The notes under the pieces are model-generated. The model did not search any database and was not told where the DNA came from. It saw nothing but the letters and a program-made list of their open reading frames with translations. A DNA stretch of 39,669 nucleotides from Acrasis kona (Eukaryota; Heterolobosea; Eutetramitea; Acrasida; Acrasidae). This document shows positions 1 through 10,190 of the stretch, piece by piece; positions within the stretch are counted from its first letter, which is position 1, and each line of letters starts with the position of its first letter. Both the position numbers and the translations under genes were made by a program. The stretch lies in contig JAOPGA020001065.1 in the NCBI GenBank assembly GCA_026419775.2, positions 1-39,669 on the forward strand, given 5' to 3'.

Positions 1-193
1 GAGTGGGAGTTGGTGTCGGTGTGGGAGTAGGTGTGGGAGTAGCAGTGGGAGTTGGTGTAGGAGTTGGTGTAGGAGTTGGTGTAGGAGTGGGAGTTGGTGT
101 CGGTGTGGGAGTAGGTGTGGGTGTAGCAGTGGGAGTTGGTGTAGGTGTAGGCGTAGGTGTGAGAGTTGGAGTAGGTGTAGATGTCGGACTCAT
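1..193. repeat. Hexamer-based minisatellite encoding Thr-Pro stalk
   Basis: A tandem GTNGGN hexamer (variants GTGGGA, GTTGGT, GTAGGA, GCAGTG) runs from the left edge to about 193. Read on the minus strand in the frame of the NHL gene it encodes an uninterrupted (Thr-Pro)n track with occasional Ala or Leu. Such Thr/Pro tracts typically form extended O-glycosylated stalks or linkers. Its true length is unknown because it runs out of the window. Confidence 0.85.
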
Positions 194-3100
194 TACTTGT
201 ACAAATGACACGGCATCTATTTGATTGTTACATTTGCTCAGTGTACATAACTCTGACCGTCCAGAAAATGTAATAGATGCAACGTTACCGTATAATATTA
301 TTGGTTGAGTTTGATAGAATGTAAAGTTAACAGATGGTGGCTTGAAACTCATCACTACAACATTGTTGATCATGACAGTCATGTTGAATCCAATGTTACC
401 ACTGTCATATTTTGCAGCAGCATAGAACGATAACATGTAGTTGCCACCATTGATTATGTTGTACAGTTTTTGTGATATGGAAGGCGCTAAGTAGTTGGGA
501 GACGTAGTTTCCAAGTATGCTGTTTGGGCACCATCCACTGCCGAGCTACTTAGACAAGGTGAGTTTTGCTGGTTCACACCACTGATGTTTAAAAATGTCC
601 ATGCACCTACAGGATTGGAAGACCAACATGTAACGGAAGGAGTCTCGAAGCTAGGGTTAAACAAATAGTTTGTACCCATAGATGGCACTTGCACAAAAGA
701 AACAGCATCTATTTGATTATTGCATTTGCTTAAAGTACATGACTCCGATCTTCCGTAGAACGTAATAGATGTTACGTCACTATATAACGTAATCGGTTGA
801 GTTTGATAGAATAAAAAATTAACAGAAGATGGCTTGAAGTTCATCATTACGACATTGTTGATCATAACACTCATGTAGAATCCAATGTTACTGCTTTCGT
901 TCTTTCCTGCGGCATAAAAAGATAGAATGTAGTTGCTACCATAGATTGTGTTGTATAACGTCTGCGAGATTGAAGGTGCGTAGTAGTTAGGAGATACGGT
1001 TTCAAAGTAAGCTGTCTGATTTCCTTCTACTGCCGAGTTGCTGAAGCAAGGAGAGTTTTGTGCATTGACACCACTGTTATTTGTAAAGATCCATGCACCT
1101 ACAGGATTAGATGACCAACATGGTATTGAAGGAGTTTCAAAACCAAAATTACTTAGGTAGTTTCCACCCATAGGAATGGGATTAGGTGGTGGCACTTGTA
1201 TAAATGATACAGCGTCTATTTGATTGTTACATTTGCTCAGTGTACATAACTCTGACCGTCCAGAAAATGTAATGGAAGTCACAGCAGTATATAACATCAT
1301 CGGCTGAGTTTGATAGAATGTAAAGTTAACAGATGGTGGCTTGAAACTCATCACTACAACATTGTTGATCATGACAGTCATGTTGAATCCAATGTTACCG
1401 CCTTCATTCTTTCCTGCAACATAGAACGATAACATGTAGTAGCCACCAATGATTGTATTGTACACTTTTTGTGATATGGAAGGTGCCAAGTAGTTGGGAT
1501 TAACAGTCTCTAAATACGCATTTTGAGAACCATCCACTGCCGAGCTACTTAGACAAGGTGAGTTTTGCTGGTTCACACCACTGATGTTTAAAAATGTCCA
1601 TGCACCTACAGGATTGGAAGACCAACATGTAACGGAAGGAGTCTCGAAGCTAGGGTTAAACAAATAGTTTGTACCCATAGATGGCACTTGCACAAAAGAA
1701 ACAGCATCTATTTGATTACATTTGCTAAATGAGCAAAAATCCGACCTTAAATCAAAAGTAGGTGGCACTTGTATAAATGATACAGCATCTATTTGATTGT
1801 TACATTTGCTTAGTGTACATAACTCTGACCGTCCAGAAAATGTAATGGTCGTTACACTACTTGATAACAGTATCGGTTGTGTTTGATTAAAACGTTGGTG
1901 AAATAGACGGAGGTTTGAAACTCATACACTACAACATTGTTGATCATGACAGTCATGTTGAATCCAGTGTTACCGCTATCAACGTATTTTCCTGCAGCAT
2001 AGAATGATAAAGTATAATAGCTACCGCTAATTGTATTATATAAAGTTTGTGATATGGAAGGCGTTAAGTAGCTGGGAGATGTAGTTTCCAAGTACGCTGT
2101 TTGAGTACCATCCACGGCCCAGTTACTACTACAACCTGTGTTTTGCTTATTCACACCACTACTATTATTGAAACTCCATGCACCTGCTGGATTACTAGTA
2201 GAGCATGATGTAGAAGGAGTTTCGAAACTAGGATTACTCAAATAGTTTTCAATTATTGCCGCCGGAGTAAGTGAATTAATAGTAGGTATGTTGGTGTTAT
2301 TTGCATAAACCATCCTGATAGAAGTATAATCTGCAATGTATATAGAATTATAAATATTATCAAATGTTATAGCCTGAGGTAGTCTTAAACTAGAGCTCAT
2401 TGCAACTCCCTTGTCTCCAGATTTTACAATGGTTCCATCGCCTGCATAAGCGCTGATGATACCTGATTTCAAATCAACAACGCGAACCACGTAGTTATAA
2501 GTATCAGCAATATACAGCAAATTCTTATTTGAATCCAAAGTAAGACCTGATGGATTATTCAAGGTAGCTTTGGTGGCCAAGAAATTGTCTCCAGAGTAAG
2601 AACCGACGTTAGGAGTGCCTGCGACTGTATAAATTATTCCAGAAGTTCTATTGATACATCTGATAAGATGGTTTTGTTGGTCTGCAAAATAAATCAAATT
2701 GTTGGCTGAATCAAATGACATTGACATTGGTTGGTTCAGTTGAGCAGAACTAGCCGCAATGTTATTTCCGCTGTAACCACCGACACCTAGTGTTACCAGC
2801 GATTGTTGTAATTATGCCAGCAGAGCTGACTGCTCTTATGTTGTGATTTTGAAAACTAGAAATATACAGGATGTTATTTGCAGCGTCGAAAGCCAACCCA
2901 TAGGGTTTACAAATAGCGGCAGCTGTAGCTTGTCCATTATCGCCATTATTTGCACAAACACCTGTTCCTGCGTATCTGCTGATGATGCCACTTGTTCTAT
3001 TAATAACCCGAACCACATTATTATCACGATCACTGAAGTACACCAAATTATTAGCAACATCTATTGCGATAGAGGCAGGCGTGCCCAGTGACGCTGAGGT

Positions 3101-6100
3101 AGCCAATCCACCATCTCCCGAATAAATAATCGTATAAGGGGAATTTCCAGCAATCGTTGTCACTGTGTTTGTATTTCTATCAACAACTTTAATAGACTGG
3201 GCTCCTGAATCAGCAAAATACAATAAATTGTTCACCGAATCAAATTCAACATCCAGGATTATGTCTAATGCCCTAGCAGCAAGAGCTGGACCGCTATATG
3301 TGTTTGCATTTCCCATAAGAGTTTTTATCTTTTTAGTGCTTGGATCCATCACACGCACCGCACCATTCAAATTTTCTGCCATATACAACTGGTTGTTGAC
3401 GACATCAACACTTATTTTGTTTGGTTTATTGAATTTTGTAAAGTTCAATGAGATACTATCAGGAGTGTATCCTTGTACACCTTGGGTTCCCGCAAATGTG
3501 AAAATGGTATTGGTAGAAGTATTTATGGCCCTTACGATATAATTGCTATAATCGGCTATATAATTTACTTTCCTTTTTAAATCAATTGCAAAATCACAAG
3601 GGAGATTAAATTGTGCACTCAGAGGATTTCCGCCATCACCACTAAAACCACTACTTTGAGAACCAGCATATGTATATAACATGCCATCGGTGCGATTAAT
3701 GTAGCGAATCATACCACATAGTTCGGATATATATAACAAGTTGTTTACAGAATCCAACGTTGTACTCCATGGAGTGCAAAGTTTAGCTGTAGAGGCATTC
3801 TGAGCAGCGCTACTGAATCCTTGTTGGTTGTTAATACCAGCTGCTGTATAAATCAAACCATTATTGCGATTAAGATATCGAAGTAAATTGGCTTGCTCTT
3901 CGACCCAATACAATAGATTGTTGACGGGATCTACCGTCAAACCACCAGAAATAGTGATTTTAGATGCGTTACCGGGGGTACCGTCTGCGACATAACCTGA
4001 TACTCCACCAGTACCAACGACAGTAGTGATATTTCCAGTCGTCATATTAATCATACGAATAGCATAGTTGTACAAATCAGCAACATAAACAACATTATAA
4101 GAATAATCATAAACAATATGTCTTGGTCCATTAAGAGTAGCAAGAGTAGCAGGTCCTCCATCACCGGAAAAGTTAGCAACTCCAGTACCTGCTATCACTG
4201 TTGAAATCATTGTATCCAAATTCATTGCTCTTATTACATTATCTGATGTGTCAGATACATAGACCGTTCGTTTTGTAGAGTCATAATAAACACCTTGCGT
4301 TTTACTCATTTGAGCGTTTATGCCATAAGCAGGTGCAGTAATGCTATAATTACCAACGACTGTATCGATGATGAACGGATCGTTAATTACTCTAAGTGTG
4401 TTTTTAAGTCCAAGATAAAAAGTGTTACTACTTGGATCGTAGTCAATGGAAGTAGGATTATACAGTAATGCCTGACCAAGTGGTCCTCCATCTCCATTGA
4501 AATAACCTGCATTGCTTGCTTGACCCGAAACAGTATATATGATATTAGTGGTCAAATCAACGTATCTTAATAAATGAGTACTTTGATCACATACATACAA
4601 ACGATTGCTTTTGGCAACATAAGCAAGGCAGTGAGGTCTGTTCATGGTGGCATTGTTGGCTACACTACCATCTCCTCCGTAACCTTGGATACCTGGAGTT
4701 CCTGCAAATTTTCTGGTCAAACCTGATGTTCTGTTCACCACTCTGACTACCATATTGTTAATATCACATATATATACCAAGTTTCTATTAACATCAATGG
4801 ACATAGGACCAGGAGCGCTAAATCGTGAGCTAGTGGCCACTCCGCCGTCACCGCCTGTATAACCCGAGGTTCCAGTACCTGCAAAGTTAGTAACGATGCC
4901 ATTTTGAATGGCCCTGACGTTGTGATACTGATGGCTAGTAAAATACAAAGTATTGGTGGAGTCATCAAAAGCCAAACTATGAGCACTACAAGTGGTGGCG
5001 GATATTGCGGTACCATTATCACCAGTGTAGGAGCATGTTCCTGGAGTGCCTAATATTCTTGTCATCATTCCGCTAGTAAGATTCACCATTCGAATCACAT
5101 GGTATTCCCAATCAGCAAAGTAGATTAAATTTCTAGCTACATCTATCGCCAATCCTACAGGTCTACCAATGGGTGTGTTATTCGCTAATACGTTATCTCC
5201 TAACGTAGGTCCTGACGCTCCTGTACCAGCCACAGTGGTAATAATTCCAGTCGACAAGTTGATTACTCGAATTACCCGATAGTTAAAATCACTCATATAC
5301 ACTCGATTGCGTAAATTATCATACCTGACGCCGTAGATGAGGTCAAAAGTCCTACCGTTGATAGCTGGACCTCCATACGTGGCCACACCACCAACCACTG
5401 TAGTTACCATATTGGTCAAGTAGTTTACCGCTCTGATTGCACGATTCGTCTTATCGACAAGGTAAATAGAATTTCTAGACCTATCCAGCGCCAATCGATT
5501 GACCAAATTAAAAGTGGTGTTTAACGCTGGTCCATCTCCATTGTACGCATTTCCTCCAGTACCGGCAAATGTAGTGATAATGTTAGTGGTCATGTTGACC
5601 ATCCTTATAACGTTGTTGTAATAGTCGGCAAGGTAGGCAACTTTTCTTTGTTGGTCTACAACTACATCGCAAACAGAATATAGTGTAGCACTAGTAGCTA
5701 AACCACCATCTCCGCTGTATCCACCTCCGTTACCTCCAGCAAATACACTTAAAATCCCAGTGTTCATATTGATGGCTCTCACGGCATTGTTTCCCAACTC
5801 TGCAAAATAAAGTGTATTGGTGGTGGAATCAATATGACATGCCCATGGTGAGCAAATCTTGGCCCCAGAAGCGCTTGCTCCATTGTTAGTAAATCCACAT
5901 TGACCAGAGACACCCGTTAGGGTGGACATTGTGTTGCTTGTTCTATTCCATACACGAATGACGTGATATTGTTCGTCGGGAAGGAACATGAGATTGTTCA
6001 CGAAATCAATACTGAGTGATGTGATTCTTCCAATTGAGGCGTTTAGAGGCGGACCACCATCTCCTGAATTTCCCAACACATTATTCCCCACAACCGTTCG

Positions 6101-6552
6101 AATGATGCCTGTGTTTCTGTTGACCTCTCTAATTACAGAGTTTCCATAGTCGGTAATATAAACCAGGTTGTTGGGGACATCGGATACCGTATGATACACG
6201 TTGCTAAGCCTTGCGTTAATTGCTAAACCCCCATCTCCAGAATATCCGCCAGTACCTATAAAGAGTGAACTCAACTGATAATGAATATAGTACCTGATCC
6301 AGCGAAAAGAGAGGTGATACCTGTAAGAAGATTATGAACTCTTATTACATTATCTACCTGGTCCGCAGAGTAAACCAAATTGTTGGTTGAATCAAATGAT
6401 ACACCAATTGGAGTGTTCAACTGAGCGTAAATGTTGGATGCGTTGTCAGCAACCTTGTACTTTCCAAACATCGTATTTATTTGAGGCGCAGCTGCAACGA
6501 ATGTTACCAGAGCCAACAGATAAAGGAAGCAGTACTTCGCCACTCTTATCAT
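1..6552 (-). CDS. Giant secreted NHL-repeat propeller protein with tandem adhesive-type domains and Thr-Pro stalk (3' end outside window)
   Basis: Starts at 6552 with a clear signal peptide (residues 1-22, hydrophobic core YLLALVTFVAAA). A 38-base intron at 6256-6293 (GTAC...TATAG) restores the blade motif GSGTGGYSGDGG. About 24 NHL blades of 52-60 residues follow (to about 2230), each with an Asp-rich start, an 'NxLYxADxxNxVIRxVN' core and an 'AGTGxxGYSGDGG' loop. Next come four copies of a 165-residue Cys-containing domain resembling galactose-binding or DUF642-type folds, and then a Thr-Pro repeat that runs off the window edge. The frame slips by one base near 2788, where dropping one base gives IAGNTGVGGYSG as in other blades. 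It slips again around 1880-1910 inside the first C-terminal domain. NHL proteins with this loop are usually extracellular, so a cell-surface or secreted adhesion role is inferred. The ligand is unknown. Confidence 0.85.
195..2270 (-). repeat. Four tandem ~500-base domain units plus one short remnant
   Basis: Units lie at about 1762-2262, 1197-1690, 690-1190 and 195-690, with a remnant of about 24 codons at 1690-1762 carrying only the unit's terminal Cys motif (SKCNQIDAVSF). Each full unit begins NPSFETP or a variant, carries GAW, YLETTSP and LSFYAA motifs, and ends in the SKCNNQIDAVSF motif. Units alternate in similarity. Bases 541-718 match 1540-1717 with no difference I can see, and 311-400 match 1310-1399, both at an offset of exactly 999 bases (333 codons). 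This points to recent duplication of a two-unit block or gene conversion. Confidence 0.85.
2230..6415 (-). repeat. Two 12-blade NHL super-repeats of about 2.1 kb
   Basis: Blades 1-12 (about 6415 down to 4305) and 13-24 (about 4304 down to 2230) match in order by idiosyncratic features. The Cys-bearing loop before PWxxxxD occurs at blades 3/4 and 15/16. The RKVxYxADY blade is number 5 and again 17. The short loop TYxGPAxxxRxxD is at blade 6 and 18. A second Cys-pair loop is at 8 and 20. A blade two residues short in its core is at 12 and 24. A 12-blade ancestor, probably two six-bladed propellers, was therefore duplicated once. Confidence 0.7.
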
Positions 6553-6956
6553 TTTATCTACGGTAAACTGGATGTTGCATCAAGAAAAGGAGAAAACATA
6601 CGCGGCACTATAATATTGAGCTGATTATTTTATCTCCGTTCTTAATGTGGTAAAAATAACGAAGCTGAAATACCGCCGTTGACTAATTACCCCGTGATTT
6701 CGAAAGTACTACAAAAGCACCAAATTCTGCTACTTTCGAAGTTACAAAGTACTGCTTCGGAGTTGGTTGAAAAGTAGTTGTAAAAAGTAGTACGAAAAGT
6801 ACCAAAATAAACTGCGATTGATTAAATTATGAAGTTCAATTAGTAGAGATGACCCAATATCGATTCAAATGAAAGAATGATGTCGACGCGCTACGAAAAG
6901 TAGTGTCATGCGGATGAAAAGTAAGATCGGGTGTAGAAGAGGAACTTTTAAAAATA
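6553..6956. other. Divergent intergenic region with repeated AAAGTA/TACTTT words
   Basis: This region separates the divergent starts of the NHL gene and the DUF4218-like gene. No coding frame was found. Between about 6700 and 6925 the words AAAGTA, AAAAGTAG and their complements recur about ten times, some in inverted orientation (for example CGAAAGTACTAC near 6698 and GTAGTACGAAAAGTACC near 6788). They could be promoter elements or the remains of a small inverted-repeat element. I cannot decide. Confidence 0.4.
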
Positions 6957-7541
6957 ATGAGCAGTTTAGAGTACAGCAGTGAAGAGGAGGACGACTATAG
7001 CAACATGTCCNCAGAGTTTGAAGATAACAGCGAAATGGACGACACAAGTGCTTTGCCGTACCATGTTATTGATGTGACAAACGATACCCATGATTATCTT
7101 TCAATGGGAGGACCTTCGTGGAGAGATATGTTGATTGATGTTGTTGGTCCAATAGTTCACGAACACAGGCGAGAGGAAGACCTGTATGTGTTGTTTGAGG
7201 ACTTTATGTATATTCAATCATGGTACTTTGAGAAAAAAACAACCTGCAGAAAGAAGCACCTTGTTGCTTACTTCTCTCTTAACCAAGATCACATTAAGCC
7301 GGAGAGAATGAAGAAAGTGGTTGAATCTGAAGTTGCCTTTACATTTTCACAGATACACATTGCTGATTGTGTAGAAAAGTTTGGCCCACTTTGGACTTCT
7401 TGTTTTCCTTGGGAAGATTTTAATGGTACTCTTGTAAAATGTATAACAGGAATAAACCAAGTTCTCCAAAGCACGGCTCGGGTACTCACCCGCTATCGTA
7501 ATGTAGCTCGAATTCAAAAATTAGTACCAGATTTGCCATGA
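6957..7541 (+). CDS. DUF4218-like protein, probable CACTA/EnSpm-type transposase fragment
   Basis: Single-exon frame of 194 residues from ATG 6957, containing one ambiguous base (N at 7011, residue 19). Residues 1-35 are acidic. Residues 95-180 resemble the DUF4218 domain that accompanies Tnp2/CACTA transposases. The telling stretch is 'KFGPLWTSCFPWEDFNGTL', matching the family's 'GPLW..S.FPFE..NG.L.K...G' pattern. Family transposases are many hundreds of residues long, and no DDE domain, terminal repeats or target duplication were seen nearby. This is therefore either a truncated transposon relic or a small domesticated gene. The frame is intact and bounded by its own ATG and stop, which slightly favours recent decay or use by the host. 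Confidence 0.55.
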   Translation: MSSLEYSSEEEDDYSNMSXEFEDNSEMDDTSALPYHVIDVTNDTHDYLSMGGPSWRDMLIDVVGPIVHEHRREEDLYVLFEDFMYIQSWYFEKKTTCRKKHLVAYFSLNQDHIKPERMKKVVESEVAFTFSQIHIADCVEKFGPLWTSCFPWEDFNGTLVKCITGINQVLQSTARVLTRYRNVARIQKLVPDLP

Positions 7542-7908
7542 CGCATAGGTATTCTACAACAAATTATCAGAACGTTTCAAACGATAACCACAAATCAATT
7601 ATTTCGAATAAATTCAAACCATCGAATTAATGGCAAGTCGCTCTGCATCCACAATCGGGACAATCGGGCTCTATATTTAACTTGATTGTAAGAACTAATA
7701 ACAATACCCAACAAGTATGATATCGTATTTTGTTAATAATGTATTTTTTGATTTATAAACATCTTGTCTGTCCTGATCACTATTTAATGAAGCTTCCAAT
7801 TATTGCCATTCTTGTCTTCAACAAATTTAGAGATCCAATAATCATTGGAATAAATTCTTTTTTACAACCTACCTTTTTGGTTAACTGGTTTATATAACTT
7901 TTGAAGAC
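7542..7908. other. Intergenic region with a TATA-like box before the next gene
   Basis: AT-rich, with no coding frame found. A TATA-like run TTTATATAA lies at 7889-7897, about 12 bases before the ATG at 7909. Nothing else recognisable. Confidence 0.4.
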
Positions 7909-9570
7909 ATGAGCGACGTTAACGCCGAACCTGAAGTCAAGGGAAAGAGATCCAAGGCCTCAAGAGTAGTTACACCAAACTCCTTTGAGACGGATCAGCA
8001 CTTTTACCAAAAAACCATCAACGCACAAGTCAGTTCCGTGGTCATGAACTTCATGCACCTCGGAAATGATAGGATCGTGAGCAGATATCTACACTTGTAC
8101 GTTCAAAACCATCCGATAATACCATTTACCCTTTAGAAATCCTCACGTCAACAAGGACGTTCTAGTTCAAATGCTTAATTATAAACCAAAATACTTTTGC
8201 TGGAGCGGCACTGATCTCTTCAACGTCACAAACAGCATGGGCATCAGAAAGATGGTATTGATAGAGGTACGTTTCCACATTTACTCTTTACTAATCAAAC
8301 CAAAGACAAACAGCTGTCCTAGTGGGCAAAAGTCTTTCCCAACCTTGGCCGACAACGACGAACAAGGAGGATACAGAACCTTGCTAGCAAACACCTTCAA
8401 ACCGCTCATCGAAGAGGCTGCAAAGAATGGAACCCTACCAGAAGGAAAATTAGCTGTGGTATATGACAAGGTACATACTCACCAACCCATGTATTCACAT
8501 CATTTTTCGATTAGAATCCCATGGAGGCCTCAGGATATGCAGCAGCCCTTGCCGACATTTTCAAAGAAGATGTGCTCGCAGCAGAGTTTTATGACGGAGA
8601 AGCCTCTCCACAGGTAAGGTTCCATCCAGAAACGAAGGTGATGCAAATATTACACAAGGAAGTAAGTACCATGCCACGTACGTTATTCATTCGATAGGAA
8701 TGGACCAACATTAGAGCGGCGTTCCGTTACGTTACACAAAAACCTTGGAACCGTCTTCCAGTCATTAGCACCTCCACAGTCATCTTGAATCCCATCATTT
8801 GCTGCTTGACCGGCGGTCGCAACAAGTTACTTGCCGCCAAGGCCTATGATTTCCTCAACTCTGAAATTACGGATTCTGGTCTGAGGATCAATGTTCCGAA
8901 GACCATTCGCGACGTCGAAAAGAAGGTGGTGCCCATCTGGGTGTCGACCATGGGAGGTTTCGCGGTGGTCAAGAATCCATACTCGAATGCAGGTCAAGGA
9001 GTGTGGACCATTACCAATCAACAAGAATTGGACGATTTCATGCAGACGCCCATCGAGTACGATAATTACATTGTTCAGAGCTTGATCGGAAATAGCAGAT
9101 GGAGCAGCAGCACCACCCAAGGACAAATGTATCACGTTGGAACCGTGCCCGATCGTAGAAAGGACATTTACGTTGCTGATTTGAGGATGATGATTCATTA
9201 TAATTTCGAAGTCGGTGGGTTCAGTCCTCTGGCCTTGTACGCAAGAAGAGCGTTATCTCCGCTTCAGGACGAATTGGGATCCGAGAATTCCTGGGATGTG
9301 TTGGGAACGAATTTGAGCATCAAGGTTGGAGACAATGCGTGGGATACGGACATCAAGAGATTGATCATTGCCGACAGAAAAGATTTCAACAAGTTGGGAT
9401 TGGGAGTTGATAATTTGATTGATGCTTACATTGAGAGCGTTTTGGCAACTGTTGCCATTGACAAGATGGCGTGCAGGTTGACCAAGGAAGATGGAAGTTT
9501 TGACTTGGACTTGTTTGCTAGTTTAAATAAGGATCAAGCGTTGATTAATGAAGTGAACGAATTCCAGTAA
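7909..9570 (+). CDS. Uncharacterised ATP-grasp-like enzyme
   Basis: Five exons with introns 8097-8136, 8267-8305, 8471-8514 and 8662-8697 (36-44 bases, 5' sites GTACGT, GTACGT, GTACAT, GTAAGT), giving a 500-residue protein. The N-terminal part has a conserved-looking 'ETNSCPSGQKS' segment (about residues 105-115). The C-terminal half has the order expected of ATP-grasp enzymes: 'GGRNKLLAAKAYDFL', 'KTIRDV', a glycine-rich loop 'VVKNPYSNAGQGVWTI', 'YIVQSLIGN' and 'VADLRMMI'. ATP-grasp proteins usually form carboxylate-amine or similar ligations. The substrate here cannot be told. The second intron is 39 bases, in frame and free of stops. The gene converges on the HIT gene, with a single base between the stop codons. 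I do not recognise a named family. Confidence 0.75.
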
Positions 9571-9571
9571 A

Positions 9572-10136
9572 TTATGATTTATTTAATGTTGCGATTAATT
9601 GATTTGTTGATGTGAATAGCCACGTTCCGTCTATGAATGGTAACTTGTGTAAAAGCGACGAAAAACCTCCGCCCATTGCATGCATGTGTAAATGTTTAAT
9701 CGTGTAGAATGGTGGAACGTGGAATCCAAGGGTGCAGGAGCGCGGATCGCATCCTTTTTCCTGAAGCATTTTACTTCCTATTTTTTGCATGTGTTGTCTA
9801 GGATTAATTGTCGACAAATTAGAATGCTTACAGTAGCGGAATATCCTTTCTTTTTAATGAGTTGATGCTGACAATGTGCTCGTGGGTGTTTATTAGAAAG
9901 TGGAATTTGGCATCGGGGTTAATGTCCTCCAATACATAGACAAGATCGTCAGAGTACAAGACAGTTTGTTTGGTTCTGGCTATGCTGTTCATACAGAATT
10001 TACATTCACTTCCTTGGACTCTAATCTTTTTACGCGCAACCACCATGTTTTTGATCGTGATGAGAATGTAAGCAATAGATCCTGTGACTGTGACGAATAC
10101 ATAAAACATAAACCTTCTAATTACGTCAAACATCAT
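9572..10136 (-). CDS. Membrane-anchored HIT (histidine triad) nucleotide hydrolase, HINT3-like
   Basis: Two exons with intron 9798-9831 (34 bases, GTAAGC...CCTAG), 176 residues. A single hydrophobic segment (about residues 8-28) precedes the catalytic domain. The paired CKFC cysteines are followed by 'YSDDLVYVLEDINPDAKFHFL'-type strands (the core is DINPDAKFHFLI) and by 'GFHVPPF..IKHLHMHAM', which holds the HxHxH triad. HIT proteins hydrolyse AMP-lysine, AMP-amino acid or similar adenylates. The HINT3/aprataxin-like FHxPPF motif fits this. An N-terminal anchor is unusual for HINT proteins, which are mostly soluble. The anchor probably tethers it to an organelle membrane. This is inferred. Confidence 0.88.
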
Positions 10137-10190
10137 ACAGTGTGTAGAGAGCGTTTATTATTACAATAGTTCACCTTCAATTACAACTAA

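Noticed and set aside
1-193. The plus-strand (Gly-Val)n frame as a silk- or elastin-like protein
   Set aside because: The minus strand encodes a Thr-Pro stalk in frame with a 6-kb gene; the plus-strand reading is a shadow of it.
2782-2791. A 10-base GT...AG stretch that would also restore frame in the NHL gene
   Set aside because: Far too short for an intron. Deleting one base gives a better match to the other blades (IAGNTGVGGYSG) than deleting ten.
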